Source: Candidatus Bacteroides merdavium (lineage in GTDB: Bacteria; Bacteroidota; Bacteroidia; Bacteroidales; Bacteroidaceae). From it: DNA of 55,798 nucleotides. This document shows positions 1-7,913 of this stretch, one piece after another (the first letter of the stretch is position 1; every line of letters starts with the position of its first letter). Below the pieces are notes generated by a model. That model did no database searches, was not told the DNA's origin, and worked only from the letters and a program-made list of their open reading frames with translations. The position numbers and the translations under genes are program-made. The stretch spans positions 1-55,798 of the forward strand of contig DXAV01000023.1 of NCBI GenBank assembly GCA_019116805.1, given 5' to 3'.

Positions 1-1470
1 AAGTACGCTGATGCGACTTACTAACTGTACCACCAGTAGAATCGAACTGTCCATAATATGGATTATATACATATGTGAAGCGAGTTTCATCCAAATTGAA
101 TGTTCCGTTCAATGTCACTTTCAGACCGGGCAATGGTGTAATATCAATAAAGCCGTTACCGGTCATGGCATTTCCTTCAGCATTTTGCGTGTTCAGCTTG
201 TTATCCATGATAGGGTTGGCATCACTAATCCAAGGACGTATCATACCTGCATTCACTCCACTACCATAGTCCATCATCTGAAATCCGTTACCATCCACTT
301 TGATACTACCGTCAGCATTACGGATATAAGCAGGATAAATAGGAGCCAACTGAGTAGTAAACGCCCAAATGTTAGCAGTAGAAGAACTTGAACCGTTATT
401 TCCAAGGGAGTTACTGTCAAATCTTGCATAAGACATATTACCACCTATCTTCATCCAAGGTTTAGCCTGATAGTCGGCTTTCAAACGGGCTGTAAGGCGT
501 TTCAGGTCAGAACCTTCCGTAATACCTTCATTACCCAAATAGCCCAAAGACACATAGAATGAAGACTTGTCGTTAGCAGCACTTACCGAGAAATTGTATT
601 CCTGGCGCAAGCCTGTACGAGTACCTATATTTTCCCAGTCATCCGGCATCAACAGATATTCTTCACCTCTATAAGAAACAACATTACCCAATGTAGCATT
701 GGGGTTCAACTTACCATTTTGCCCAATCAAATATTGTCCCTGAGGTACCGTATATACATTGTAACCCAAACCACCATTAGAGCCAAACAGATTTTTATTA
801 GCTTCTTTCCAGGCTGCCTGATCACTCATCCCCATGACATTCATATAATAGTTTTTCATGGCTCCGTAGTGCATTTCGTAATATTGTCCCGGATCCGTAA
901 TCACATCATAATGCTGCAAAGCACGCGTATTAGCACCCCACTTCGCATCGAAAGTCACCACTGCGTCTCCTTTCTGATTAGCCTTTTTGGTAGTAATGAT
1001 AACAACGCCATTCGCACCACGAGCACCATACAATGCGTTGGAAGCAGCGTCTTTCAACACCGTCATTGATTCTACATCACTCGGGTTCAAATTGGACAAA
1101 TCACCACTATAAGGAGCACCATCAATAATAATCAAGGGATCGTTACCTGCATTAATAGAACTGAAGCCACGGATTTTAATAGAAGATGTAGAACCCGGCG
1201 CACCATTATTAGAAGTCAGCGTCACACCAGGAACTGCACCCGCCAATGCATTAGTCACACTTGTTACCTGTGACTGCTCCAGTTTCTCAGAATCTACTAC
1301 GGTAGCAGAGCCTGTAAATGCAGACTTCTTTGCTGTACCAAATGCGACAACCATCACTTCGTCAAGCATTTCGGAATTTGTTCTCAATACGACCTTCAAA
1401 TTGGGCTTAATCGTTACTGTCTGCGACTCCATACCGATGTATGAAATTACCAAAGTTTTCGCGGAACTCC
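1..1470 (-). CDS. SusC-like TonB-dependent receptor body without start (silent cassette, partial)
   Basis: The minus strand is open from the window edge to about 1470 and encodes a SusC/RagA-type receptor close to the one at 4667-7894. It has the same end of the carboxypeptidase-like domain (LVISYIGM), the same TonB-box-like stretch (LDEVMVVAFGTAKKSAFTGS) and the same plug and early barrel blocks. Homology begins exactly at the 39-bp repeat 1430-1468. Upstream of it there is no signal peptide, no N-terminal domain half and no recognisable promoter. The frame stays open for about 45 more codons of unrelated sequence to an ATG at 1598. The gene therefore looks like a silent body that gains a promoter and secretion signal only when the neighbouring segment inverts. 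Its 3' end and any partner SusD are outside the window. Family call is strong; silence is inferred. Confidence 0.88.
1430..1468 (-). repeat. Left inverted repeat of SusC inversion (recombination site)
   Basis: A 39-bp sequence matching 4868-4906 in opposite orientation at 37 of 39 positions. It encodes SSAKTLVISYIGM in both SusC genes in the same codon register. On the side towards the receptor body homology continues at lower identity; on the other side all similarity to the other SusC stops abruptly. That pattern is expected of a site-specific recombination site lying inside coding sequence, with a tyrosine recombinase gene between the two copies. Confidence 0.85.
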
Positions 1471-1727
1471 AGCCTCCGTTTTCATGCTGTCTGATGGAGG
1501 ATGTTATGCATTTATACAAGAGAATTAAAGTCTCAGGACGCTTGAGAGTGTGGTTTGGAGACACCTGATAGGGAACATGGATACTGATAAGCTACCATTT
1601 TTGAAAGCAAAGTGATGTTTTAAACAAAAAAAGCAAGATAACTGCTTGCTGGCATTTTTCTTGCCTGAAACGATACGGTGTAAACATATTAGTTATAAAT
1701 TTGTTACTTGTATAAAACTTGAAGACA
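1469..1727. other. Left end of invertible segment: open frame abutting silent SusC, and bsh upstream region
   Basis: On the minus strand an ATG at 1598 opens a frame (MVAYQYPCSL...) that runs in frame through the repeat into the silent SusC. It has no hydrophobic signal, so it would not make an exported receptor. The two bases-rich ends CCTCC (1473) and GGAGG (1496) could form a weak hairpin next to the repeat. The right part carries the putative promoter of the hydrolase gene. I recognise no complete gene here. Confidence 0.4.
1696..1703 (+). promoter_or_regulatory. Putative -7 box of choloylglycine hydrolase promoter
   Basis: TAAATTTG matches the Bacteroides -7 consensus TAnnTTTG and lies 25 bp before the ATG at 1728. 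No convincing -33 TTTG is seen at the usual distance, so this is a moderate call. It lies inside the invertible segment, so gene and promoter would move together. Confidence 0.45.
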
Positions 1728-2810
1728 ATGAAAAAGATTTTTATTACATGCATGGCTATGGCCATGGCAGTCTTAATGCAGCAGGAAGCCGATGCTTGTA
1801 CAGGAATTACATTAACGGCCAAAGACAGTGCACGTATTGTGGCCCGGACCATTGAATGGGGCGGAAGCGAACTGAACAGTCAGTACGTAGTGGTTCCCCG
1901 CGGATATGTGCAGCATTCATACGTACCCGGATACGCGCAGGACGGGATGAAAATGGTAGCCCGATACGGCTATGTAGGGCTTTCCGTGGAGCAGAAGGAA
2001 TTTGTGGTCGAAGGGCTGAACGAGGCAGGATTGTCTGCCGGACTCTTCTATTTTCCTGGTTACGGGCAATATGAAGCCTATAATGAAAAGCTGAAAGCAC
2101 AAAGTATCACCGACCTGCAGCTCGTGTCATGGATTTTGGGCAGTTGCGCCACGGTGGAACAAGTAAAGGAAGTTGTAGCCAAAGCACATGTCATAGCAAT
2201 TGATCCGCGGGCCTCTACCGTCCACTGGCGCTTTGCCGACACATCTGGCCGGCAAATTGTGCTGGAAATTGTAGGTGGGAAACCGTGCTTCTATGAGAAC
2301 AAACTGGGCGTACTGACCAACTCGCCAGGCTTCGAATGGCAAATGACCAACCTGAATAATTACGTCAACCTCTATGCAGGCACGGCCGAAGCCAAGAAAT
2401 TGGGTAATGTACAGGTTGCCTCTTTCGGTGCAGGTAGCGGTTCTCTAGGTATCCCCGGTGATGTTACCCCTCCATCCCGTTTCGTCCGTGCCGCTTTCTA
2501 TCAGGCAACAGCACCCTTGCTGGCCAAGGCTGAAGATGCCGTACGTCAAGGTTTTCAGATACTGAACAACTTCGATATTCCCCTCGGTGTAGAGTTTGCC
2601 GACGGCAAGATACCGGTCGATATTCCCAGTGCTACGCAATGGACTACCGTGACCGACATCACGAATCGGGTTGTCTATTATCGCACGATGTACAACAGCG
2701 CCATCCGCCGTATCGACCTTTCGACAATTGATTTCACGCGAGTAGGCTATCGGGCTGTTCCGCTTGACAGAGAAAAAGCCCAGCCTTTCATTCCGGTCCA
2801 TATTAAATAA
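1728..2810 (+). CDS. Choloylglycine hydrolase family protein (bile salt hydrolase / penicillin acylase type)
   Basis: An exported Ntn-hydrolase of 360 residues. I start at ATG 1728 (MKKIFITCMAMA); an in-frame TTG at 1719 is less likely. The signal peptide ends at ADA|C, leaving Cys as the first mature residue, which is the nucleophile of this family. Sixteen residues later comes the conserved Arg of VARTIEW, and further on are LTNSP (family Asn) and PPSRFVRAA (family Arg). The RTxEW form, with Glu where classic Gram-positive bile salt hydrolases have Asp, fits the Gram-negative branch, so the substrate could be conjugated bile salts, penicillin V-like amides or N-acyl amides. The gene sits between the SusC inversion repeats, upstream of and convergent with the recombinase. 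Substrate is inferred only. Confidence 0.88.
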   Translation: MKKIFITCMAMAMAVLMQQEADACTGITLTAKDSARIVARTIEWGGSELNSQYVVVPRGYVQHSYVPGYAQDGMKMVARYGYVGLSVEQKEFVVEGLNEAGLSAGLFYFPGYGQYEAYNEKLKAQSITDLQLVSWILGSCATVEQVKEVVAKAHVIAIDPRASTVHWRFADTSGRQIVLEIVGGKPCFYENKLGVLTNSPGFEWQMTNLNNYVNLYAGTAEAKKLGNVQVASFGAGSGSLGIPGDVTPPSRFVRAAFYQATAPLLAKAEDAVRQGFQILNNFDIPLGVEFADGKIPVDIPSATQWTTVTDITNRVVYYRTMYNSAIRRIDLSTIDFTRVGYRAVPLDREKAQPFIPVHIK

Positions 2811-2855
2811 GAATATTAAACAAAGAAGCGTCTCGTTCACTTTGGGTAGAAAAAG

Positions 2856-2955
2856 ACCTTTAGCGAAGGTTTAAATCTCAATGGGCTTATGTTTGAAACA
2901 TTGGGGGCTTATGTTTCAAACATAAGGGCCCTATGTTTCAAACCTTCGTAAAGGT
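2856..2955. repeat. Tandem 22-bp-period palindrome array between convergent genes
   Basis: Three ATGTTTSAAACAT-type palindromes start at 2889, 2911 and 2933, exactly 22 bp apart. A degenerate unit (AGGTTTAAATCT) lies at 2867, again 22 bp earlier. Outer arms ACCTTTAGCGAAGGTTT (2856) and AACCTTCGTAAAGGT (2941) are complementary, so the whole region could fold into one long stem or several small hairpins. It lies between the 3' ends of the hydrolase and recombinase genes, where a bidirectional terminator would be expected, followed by TTTT at 2958. The same architecture recurs at 16921, 32896, 38398 and 47082. Confidence 0.7.
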
Positions 2956-3004
2956 CCTTTTGTCCGTGTCGCTGTAGAGCACATGGATAAAAGATGAATT
3001 ATCC

Positions 3005-4213
3005 TTACGTTTTCCCGCTACTTTTCCTTGTTTTTCTCCTGTTGCCATTTACCAGTTCTTGATGTAACTCCAAATCATGTACAATGGCGCGATCCATTAT
3101 ATGGGTATAAATTTGGGTAGTATTCACACTTTTGTGTCCCAATAATTTTTGCACAGTCGTAATGTTTACACCATTATATAGAAGTAGGGTTGCATTGGTA
3201 TGACGAGCCGTATGAAATGAAACCCGCTTGTTGATTTCTGCCCGTCTGGCGAGTATTTTCAATTCTTTGTTGACATTCGAGTTGTCTTTTAGACAAAAAA
3301 AAACTGTCAGGTTCAACCTGTATTCATTCAATATTGCCAAAGCCTTGCCGCCAAACAGCAGGTAGAGAGGCAGATGTACTTCTATACCAGTCTTCTCCGA
3401 CTGATAAACTAACCAGACCTCGTCCTGCATATATACCAGATTATCCGGTGTCAGACGGATGAAATCGGAATAGCGCAGCCCGGCATAACAGCAGAAAAGA
3501 AAGGCATCCAATACCTTCTTCTGCCGTAAGGGCTTTCCGCCCAGTTTCAGGCGTTCCAACCGTTCCAGTTCTTCGTGGGTTAGATGGGTATGCTTGTATT
3601 CCACCGATTTTATTTTATACTTCCTGAACGCATACAAGCGTTCGTCCATATAATTTTTGTTAATGGCTGCATTGATGTAGCGTTTTAAATGCTTCATGTG
3701 TTTGGCTATCGTATTGGTGTGGTACCCTTTTTGACGCAGGTAGCGTTCAAACGAGCATAAGAAGTCGTATGTCAGTTCGGTAAAACGGATATCCGGTTTG
3801 AATGCCGTCAGTAGTTTCAAGGTGGTGAGATGGTTTCTCCTTGAGCTCTCTTTTAGGGAAGCTTCTTCAGCTTCCTGACGATAAAATACGATAAAGGATT
3901 GAACATCCTCCTGCATTTTAAGTGTCTTTTTAACCAGTTCCAGCGAAGTTGTTTTTCCCTGCTGCCAAAGTTCAAGCTCCACCTTCTCAATATGCGCAAT
4001 ACATTCGTGCAACCACCAGTTGAGCGCTTCGCTGTTCGGATGGTTTTTCACGACCAGTCTCTTGTGGTCCCATTGCTCGGGCTTTAAATAGACTTTGGTA
4101 GAGAAATACTTCTTCTTTTTGCCTTGATAGGCTTCAATCTGAACCAATGCAGTCCCTTTTCTGTTGAGACTCCCTTTCCGGTTGTAAACCAAATTGTAAA
4201 CTATTTTATCCAT
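3005..4213 (-). CDS. Tyrosine site-specific recombinase (shufflon-type invertase candidate)
   Basis: A 402-residue phage-integrase family protein. An N-terminal Arm-type DNA-binding segment (KYFSTKVYLKPEQWD) is followed by a SAM-like core-binding region at about residues 105-205 and a C-terminal catalytic domain. Catalytic signatures are the first Arg in CYAGLRYSD, the HTARH box, LLGHKSVNTT, and the nucleophile Tyr in TQIYTHI. This is the architecture of Bacteroides integrases that invert promoters and SusC shufflons. It lies wholly inside the segment bounded by the SusC inverted repeats and so would be inverted by its own action. No other mobile-element genes are near, which argues for a dedicated invertase rather than a transposon integrase. 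That it acts on 1430-1468/4868-4906 is inferred from position. Confidence 0.9.
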   Translation of the reverse strand: MDKIVYNLVYNRKGSLNRKGTALVQIEAYQGKKKKYFSTKVYLKPEQWDHKRLVVKNHPNSEALNWWLHECIAHIEKVELELWQQGKTTSLELVKKTLKMQEDVQSFIVFYRQEAEEASLKESSRRNHLTTLKLLTAFKPDIRFTELTYDFLCSFERYLRQKGYHTNTIAKHMKHLKRYINAAINKNYMDERLYAFRKYKIKSVEYKHTHLTHEELERLERLKLGGKPLRQKKVLDAFLFCCYAGLRYSDFIRLTPDNLVYMQDEVWLVYQSEKTGIEVHLPLYLLFGGKALAILNEYRLNLTVFFCLKDNSNVNKELKILARRAEINKRVSFHTARHTNATLLLYNGVNITTVQKLLGHKSVNTTQIYTHIMDRAIVHDLELHQELVNGNRRKTRKSSGKT

Positions 4214-4390
4214 TTCCTATTGTTTGTTAAGGTAGTTGTATTCATAATCATATATAAGCTCCCGACAGTGTACTTAGAAAAGGTGTTCGGACTTTCTGAA
4301 AAGGGGGATACTTCCTCACTATACTACTATTCTATGCTTTCTATTTATAGAAAATATGTTCTTCAATATTGTTTTTTACAAGGAATTCGC

Positions 4391-4424
4391 CCTCTATTTT
4401 TAACTATTTTACATAAAATAGAGG
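4391..4424 (+). terminator. Hairpin between recombinase and SusC promoter
   Basis: CCTCTATTTT (4391-4400) and AAAATAGAGG (4415-4424) form a perfect 10-bp stem with a 14-nt loop, followed by TCTTTATTT. It could end transcription entering from the left, insulating the switchable promoter, or act as a protein-binding dyad. Its role is not shown by sequence. Confidence 0.5.
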
Positions 4425-4580
4425 TCTTTATTTAAAAGTCTGAGATAATGCATATCTGCATATTGAAAGAAAGACCCCGTTAAACCCCGCCCTACCTGGC
4501 TAAAAACTCTGCTATTAAACACAAAAAATAAGCAATAAATAACAATTTGACAGATTTTGAAGCTTTTCTTATTAAAACAA

Positions 4581-4610
4581 TTGCACATTTCATAATTCTT
4601 AATAAATTTG
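4581..4610 (+). promoter_or_regulatory. SusC operon promoter inside the invertible segment
   Basis: A TTG core at 4581 and TAAATTTG at 4603-4610 have the 22-bp offset seen between the Bacteroides -33 and -7 elements. Transcription would start near 4617, about 50 nt before the SusC ATG. It is the only SusC promoter I can see for either receptor, and it lies on the mobile side of the right inverted repeat. Confidence 0.65.
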
Positions 4611-4666
4611 CACTTCGTTAGAGTAAAGAAACAATTAATGTAAAGTTAAACTTTAAGAGAGAATTT

Positions 4667-7600
4667 ATGAAAAGAAAATTAATGCTGTTATTGGCCTGCC
4701 TTTTTGTGGGAATAGGCTTAGTAACTGCCCAAACTCAGACAGTCACAGGTGTTGTGATTTCTGAAGAAGACGGGCAGCCAGTTATTGGAGCGTCAGTAAG
4801 AGTGGCAGACACTCAGCTTGGTGCGATTACTGATGTAGACGGTAAGTTCCAAATTCCGAACGTACCAAGTTCCGCGAAGACTTTGGTAATTTCATATATC
4901 GGTATGCAGACTGTAGAAGTGGCTGTCAAGCCTAATGTGAAGGTCTTTTTGAAGTCAAATACTGAGTTGCTTGATGAGGTGATGGTTGTGGCTTATGGTA
5001 CAGCCAAGAAATCTGCCTTTACAGGTTCGGCTACCGTTGTAGGCTCGGATGAAATCGGTAAGATACAGAGCTCTAACGTGGCCAATGCCTTGACTGGTAA
5101 AGTGGCAGGTGTGCAGTTGAATACTTCTTCCGGTCAGCCGGGCGCAACTACTCCTTCTATCCGCGTACGTGGTATCAGCTCTATCAATGCCGGCAGTGAT
5201 CCGTTGATTATTCTGGATGGCGCTCCTTATGATGGTGACCTGAATAATATCAGCTCTCAGGATATTGAGTCTATGACTGTGCTGAAGGATGCTGCATCCA
5301 ATGCCTTGTATGGTGCACGTGGTGCCAACGGTGTGATTATCATTACTACAAAGAAGGGTGCTGCTGGCCAGGCTCGTGTAACAGTCGATGCCAAGTGGGG
5401 ATCCAATTCGCGTGCTACCCAAGATTATAATTTCATCAAGAGTCCGGCTCAATACTATGAAATGTATTACGGGGCATTAAGCAGCTATTTTACTCAGTTG
5501 ACAGACGACAAGGGTAATCTGGTTTATCCTAATCCTCAGGCTGTCTATGAACAGACTAATGCTGCTATGACTGGTTCCGGTAGTTATGGTTTGGGATATA
5601 ATGTATATAGTGTTCCATCGGGACAGTATCTGATTGGTACGAATGGAAAACTGAACCCCAATGCAACTTTGGGAAATGTAGTCGAATATAACGGAATGCA
5701 ATATATGCTTCGTCCCGACAACTGGTTGGATGAGGCCTATAGCAACGGTTTGCGTCAGGAATATAATGTCAGTGTTTCGGGTGGTACAGACAAATCGTCT
5801 TTCTATGCTTCTGTAAGTTATTTGAATAATGAAGGTATTACTGTAAATTCAGACTATGAACGTCTGACTGGTCGTTTGAAGGCTGATTATCAAGTGAAGG
5901 AATGGTTGAAGTTTGGTGCTAACATGTCGTATACTCACTTTGATGCCAATTCTTTGGGAGAAGATGGTTCTTCTAATTCTTCTGGAAACATTTTTGCTTA
6001 TGCTACCCGTATCGCTCCTATTTATCCGTTGTACATCCGTGACGGTCAGGGCAATATTATGACTGACAAAAACGGTATCACAATGTACGATTTCGGTAAT
6101 AAGGATAATGCAGGTCTGAGCCGTCCGTTCTTGAGCGGTGGTAACGCTTTCGCTGCCAATCTTTTGGATACCAATAATGCTGAAGGCAATGTGATGACTG
6201 CTACCGGTTTTGCAGAAGTTCGTTTCCTGAAAGACTTTAAATTTACGTGGACAAGTGGTGTGGCAATTGATGAAACACGTACCAATGGTTTCACCAATCC
6301 TTATTATGGACAATATGCAACTTCTAATGGTATTGCCAGCAAGTATCACACTCGTAATTTGGCATACAATCACCAGCAGTTGTTGAACTGGAAGCGTTCA
6401 TTCGGTGCTAATAACTTTGAAGTGATGCTGGGTCATGAATACTACCGTTATAAATATTATTATTTGTATGCCAGCAAATCCAATGTGTTCGATCCGAACA
6501 ATATTGAATTGAGCGGTGCCATTACAGAAAACGGCAGCAATTCATATACTACCGATTATAACACTGAAGGTTATTTCGGCCGTGTACAATATGACTTTGC
6601 TGAAAAGTACTTCCTTTCTGGTTCTTACCGTCGTGATGCTTCTTCACGTTTCCATCCCGATAACCGCTGGGGTAACTTCTGGTCGGCAGGTGCTGCCTGG
6701 ATTATCTCCAAGGAAGACTTCTTCGATGTAGACTGGGTGGATATGTTGAAGATTAAGGCATCATATGGTTCTCAGGGTAACGATAATATCGGTGACTACC
6801 GCTATATCAATACTTATAATATAGTTAATTCGGCCGGTAATCCTGCTGCTATACCTAATACAATGGGTAATAAGGATATTACTTGGGAAACAAATGGTAA
6901 CTTCAATGCCGGTTTCGACTTCGAACTGTTCAAGGGCCGTTTGACTGGTACTGTGGAATACTTCCTCCGCAAGACAACAGATATGTTGTTCTCATTCCCG
7001 CTGCCGCCGACATTCGGATATACTTCTTATTATGCCAATGTAGGTGACATGCAGAATATGGGTATTGAGGCTGAACTTAACGGTTCTATCATCAAGACCA
7101 ATGATTTCACTTGGGATCTGGGTTTGAACTTGACTCATTACAAGAACAAGATTTCTTATCTGCCTGAGGAACGTAAAACAATGGTTGTAGATGGAGTACC
7201 GGGATACAGCAGCGGTAACTATTACTATGGTGAGGGTGAAGCTTTGTACACTTACCGTATCAAGAAGTATGCTGGTGTTGATCCGGAAACAGGTGAAGCT
7301 TTGTACTATAAGAATGTAACAGATGAAGCTGGAAATGTAGTGGGTACCGAGAAGACTGCCAAGTATGATGATGCAGATTATTATTTGTGTGGAACAGCTC
7401 TTCCCGACGTATATGGTGGTTTCAATACCTCGTTCACCTATAAGGGTTTTGACTTGTCGGCCGACTTCACCTATCAGATTGGAGGACAAATTTATGATGG
7501 CGACTATGCCAGCATGATGAGCAGTCCTACCACCAGCTCCAAAGGCTCCAATTTCCATGCCGACTTGCTGAATGCCTGGACACCGGAAAACAAGAACTCC

Positions 7601-7894
7601 AATATTCCTCGTTTCCAATTTGGTGATAATTATACAGCTGCAACATCGGATCGTTTCCTGACAAGTGCATCTTACCTGAGCTTGCAGAATATTAACTTCG
7701 GTTATACACTGCCTACCAGCTTGACTAGACGTGCACAGATTGAGAAAGTACGTGTTTATGTGACGGCTGATAATGTATGGATATGGTCCAAGAGACAAGG
7801 CCTCGATCCTCGTCAGAGCATTACAGGTTCTGTAACCAATGCATATTATGCTCCTATGCGTACAATCTCGGGAGGTATCACATTAACATTCTAA
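4667..7894 (+). CDS. SusC/RagA family TonB-dependent outer-membrane transporter (expressed copy)
   Basis: A 1075-residue outer-membrane receptor that, with SusD, imports oligosaccharides or peptides using TonB energy. The signal peptide MKRKLMLLLACLFVGIGLVTA is followed by a carboxypeptidase-regulatory-like domain (about 22-100), a TonB-box-like stretch (LDEVMVVAYGTAKKSAF), the plug with DPLIILDGAPYDGD and LKDAASNALYGARGANGV (about 110-235), then a beta-barrel ending in ISGGITLTF with the usual C-terminal Phe. The right inverted repeat (4868-4906) falls in codons 68-80, so only the promoter, signal peptide and first half of the N-terminal domain are exchangeable. SusD follows after a 19-bp gap. 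The nutrient is not identifiable; no glycosidase is in the operon. Confidence 0.95.
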   Translation: MKRKLMLLLACLFVGIGLVTAQTQTVTGVVISEEDGQPVIGASVRVADTQLGAITDVDGKFQIPNVPSSAKTLVISYIGMQTVEVAVKPNVKVFLKSNTELLDEVMVVAYGTAKKSAFTGSATVVGSDEIGKIQSSNVANALTGKVAGVQLNTSSGQPGATTPSIRVRGISSINAGSDPLIILDGAPYDGDLNNISSQDIESMTVLKDAASNALYGARGANGVIIITTKKGAAGQARVTVDAKWGSNSRATQDYNFIKSPAQYYEMYYGALSSYFTQLTDDKGNLVYPNPQAVYEQTNAAMTGSGSYGLGYNVYSVPSGQYLIGTNGKLNPNATLGNVVEYNGMQYMLRPDNWLDEAYSNGLRQEYNVSVSGGTDKSSFYASVSYLNNEGITVNSDYERLTGRLKADYQVKEWLKFGANMSYTHFDANSLGEDGSSNSSGNIFAYATRIAPIYPLYIRDGQGNIMTDKNGITMYDFGNKDNAGLSRPFLSGGNAFAANLLDTNNAEGNVMTATGFAEVRFLKDFKFTWTSGVAIDETRTNGFTNPYYGQYATSNGIASKYHTRNLAYNHQQLLNWKRSFGANNFEVMLGHEYYRYKYYYLYASKSNVFDPNNIELSGAITENGSNSYTTDYNTEGYFGRVQYDFAEKYFLSGSYRRDASSRFHPDNRWGNFWSAGAAWIISKEDFFDVDWVDMLKIKASYGSQGNDNIGDYRYINTYNIVNSAGNPAAIPNTMGNKDITWETNGNFNAGFDFELFKGRLTGTVEYFLRKTTDMLFSFPLPPTFGYTSYYANVGDMQNMGIEAELNGSIIKTNDFTWDLGLNLTHYKNKISYLPEERKTMVVDGVPGYSSGNYYYGEGEALYTYRIKKYAGVDPETGEALYYKNVTDEAGNVVGTEKTAKYDDADYYLCGTALPDVYGGFNTSFTYKGFDLSADFTYQIGGQIYDGDYASMMSSPTTSSKGSNFHADLLNAWTPENKNSNIPRFQFGDNYTAATSDRFLTSASYLSLQNINFGYTLPTSLTRRAQIEKVRVYVTADNVWIWSKRQGLDPRQSITGSVTNAYYAPMRTISGGITLTF
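4868..4906 (+). repeat. Right inverted repeat of SusC inversion (recombination site)
   Basis: Partner of 1430-1468. It encodes the same 13 residues (SSAKTLVISYIGM) in the same reading phase, so inversion would join codons 1-67 of this gene in frame to the left receptor body. Only two silent third-position differences separate the repeats. Upstream sequence (IPNVP) has no counterpart beyond the left repeat. Confidence 0.85.
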
Positions 7895-7913
7895 TTTATT
7901 GATTACAAATAAT

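Larger units (their letters stand above)
4214..4666. other. AT-rich upstream region between recombinase and SusC
   Basis: No gene is seen. The region holds a 16-bp palindrome (TTTCTATTTATAGAAA, 4338-4353), a strong hairpin at 4391-4424, the SusC promoter at 4581-4610 and an untranslated leader of about 50 nt. It is clearly more AT-rich than its surroundings, as expected for a regulatory region serving the divergent recombinase and SusC genes. Confidence 0.6.

Noticed and set aside
3005..4213. Recombinase as part of a conjugative transposon
   Set aside because: No mobilisation, transfer or excision genes nearby, and the flanking inverted repeats lie inside SusC genes, which fits a local invertase.
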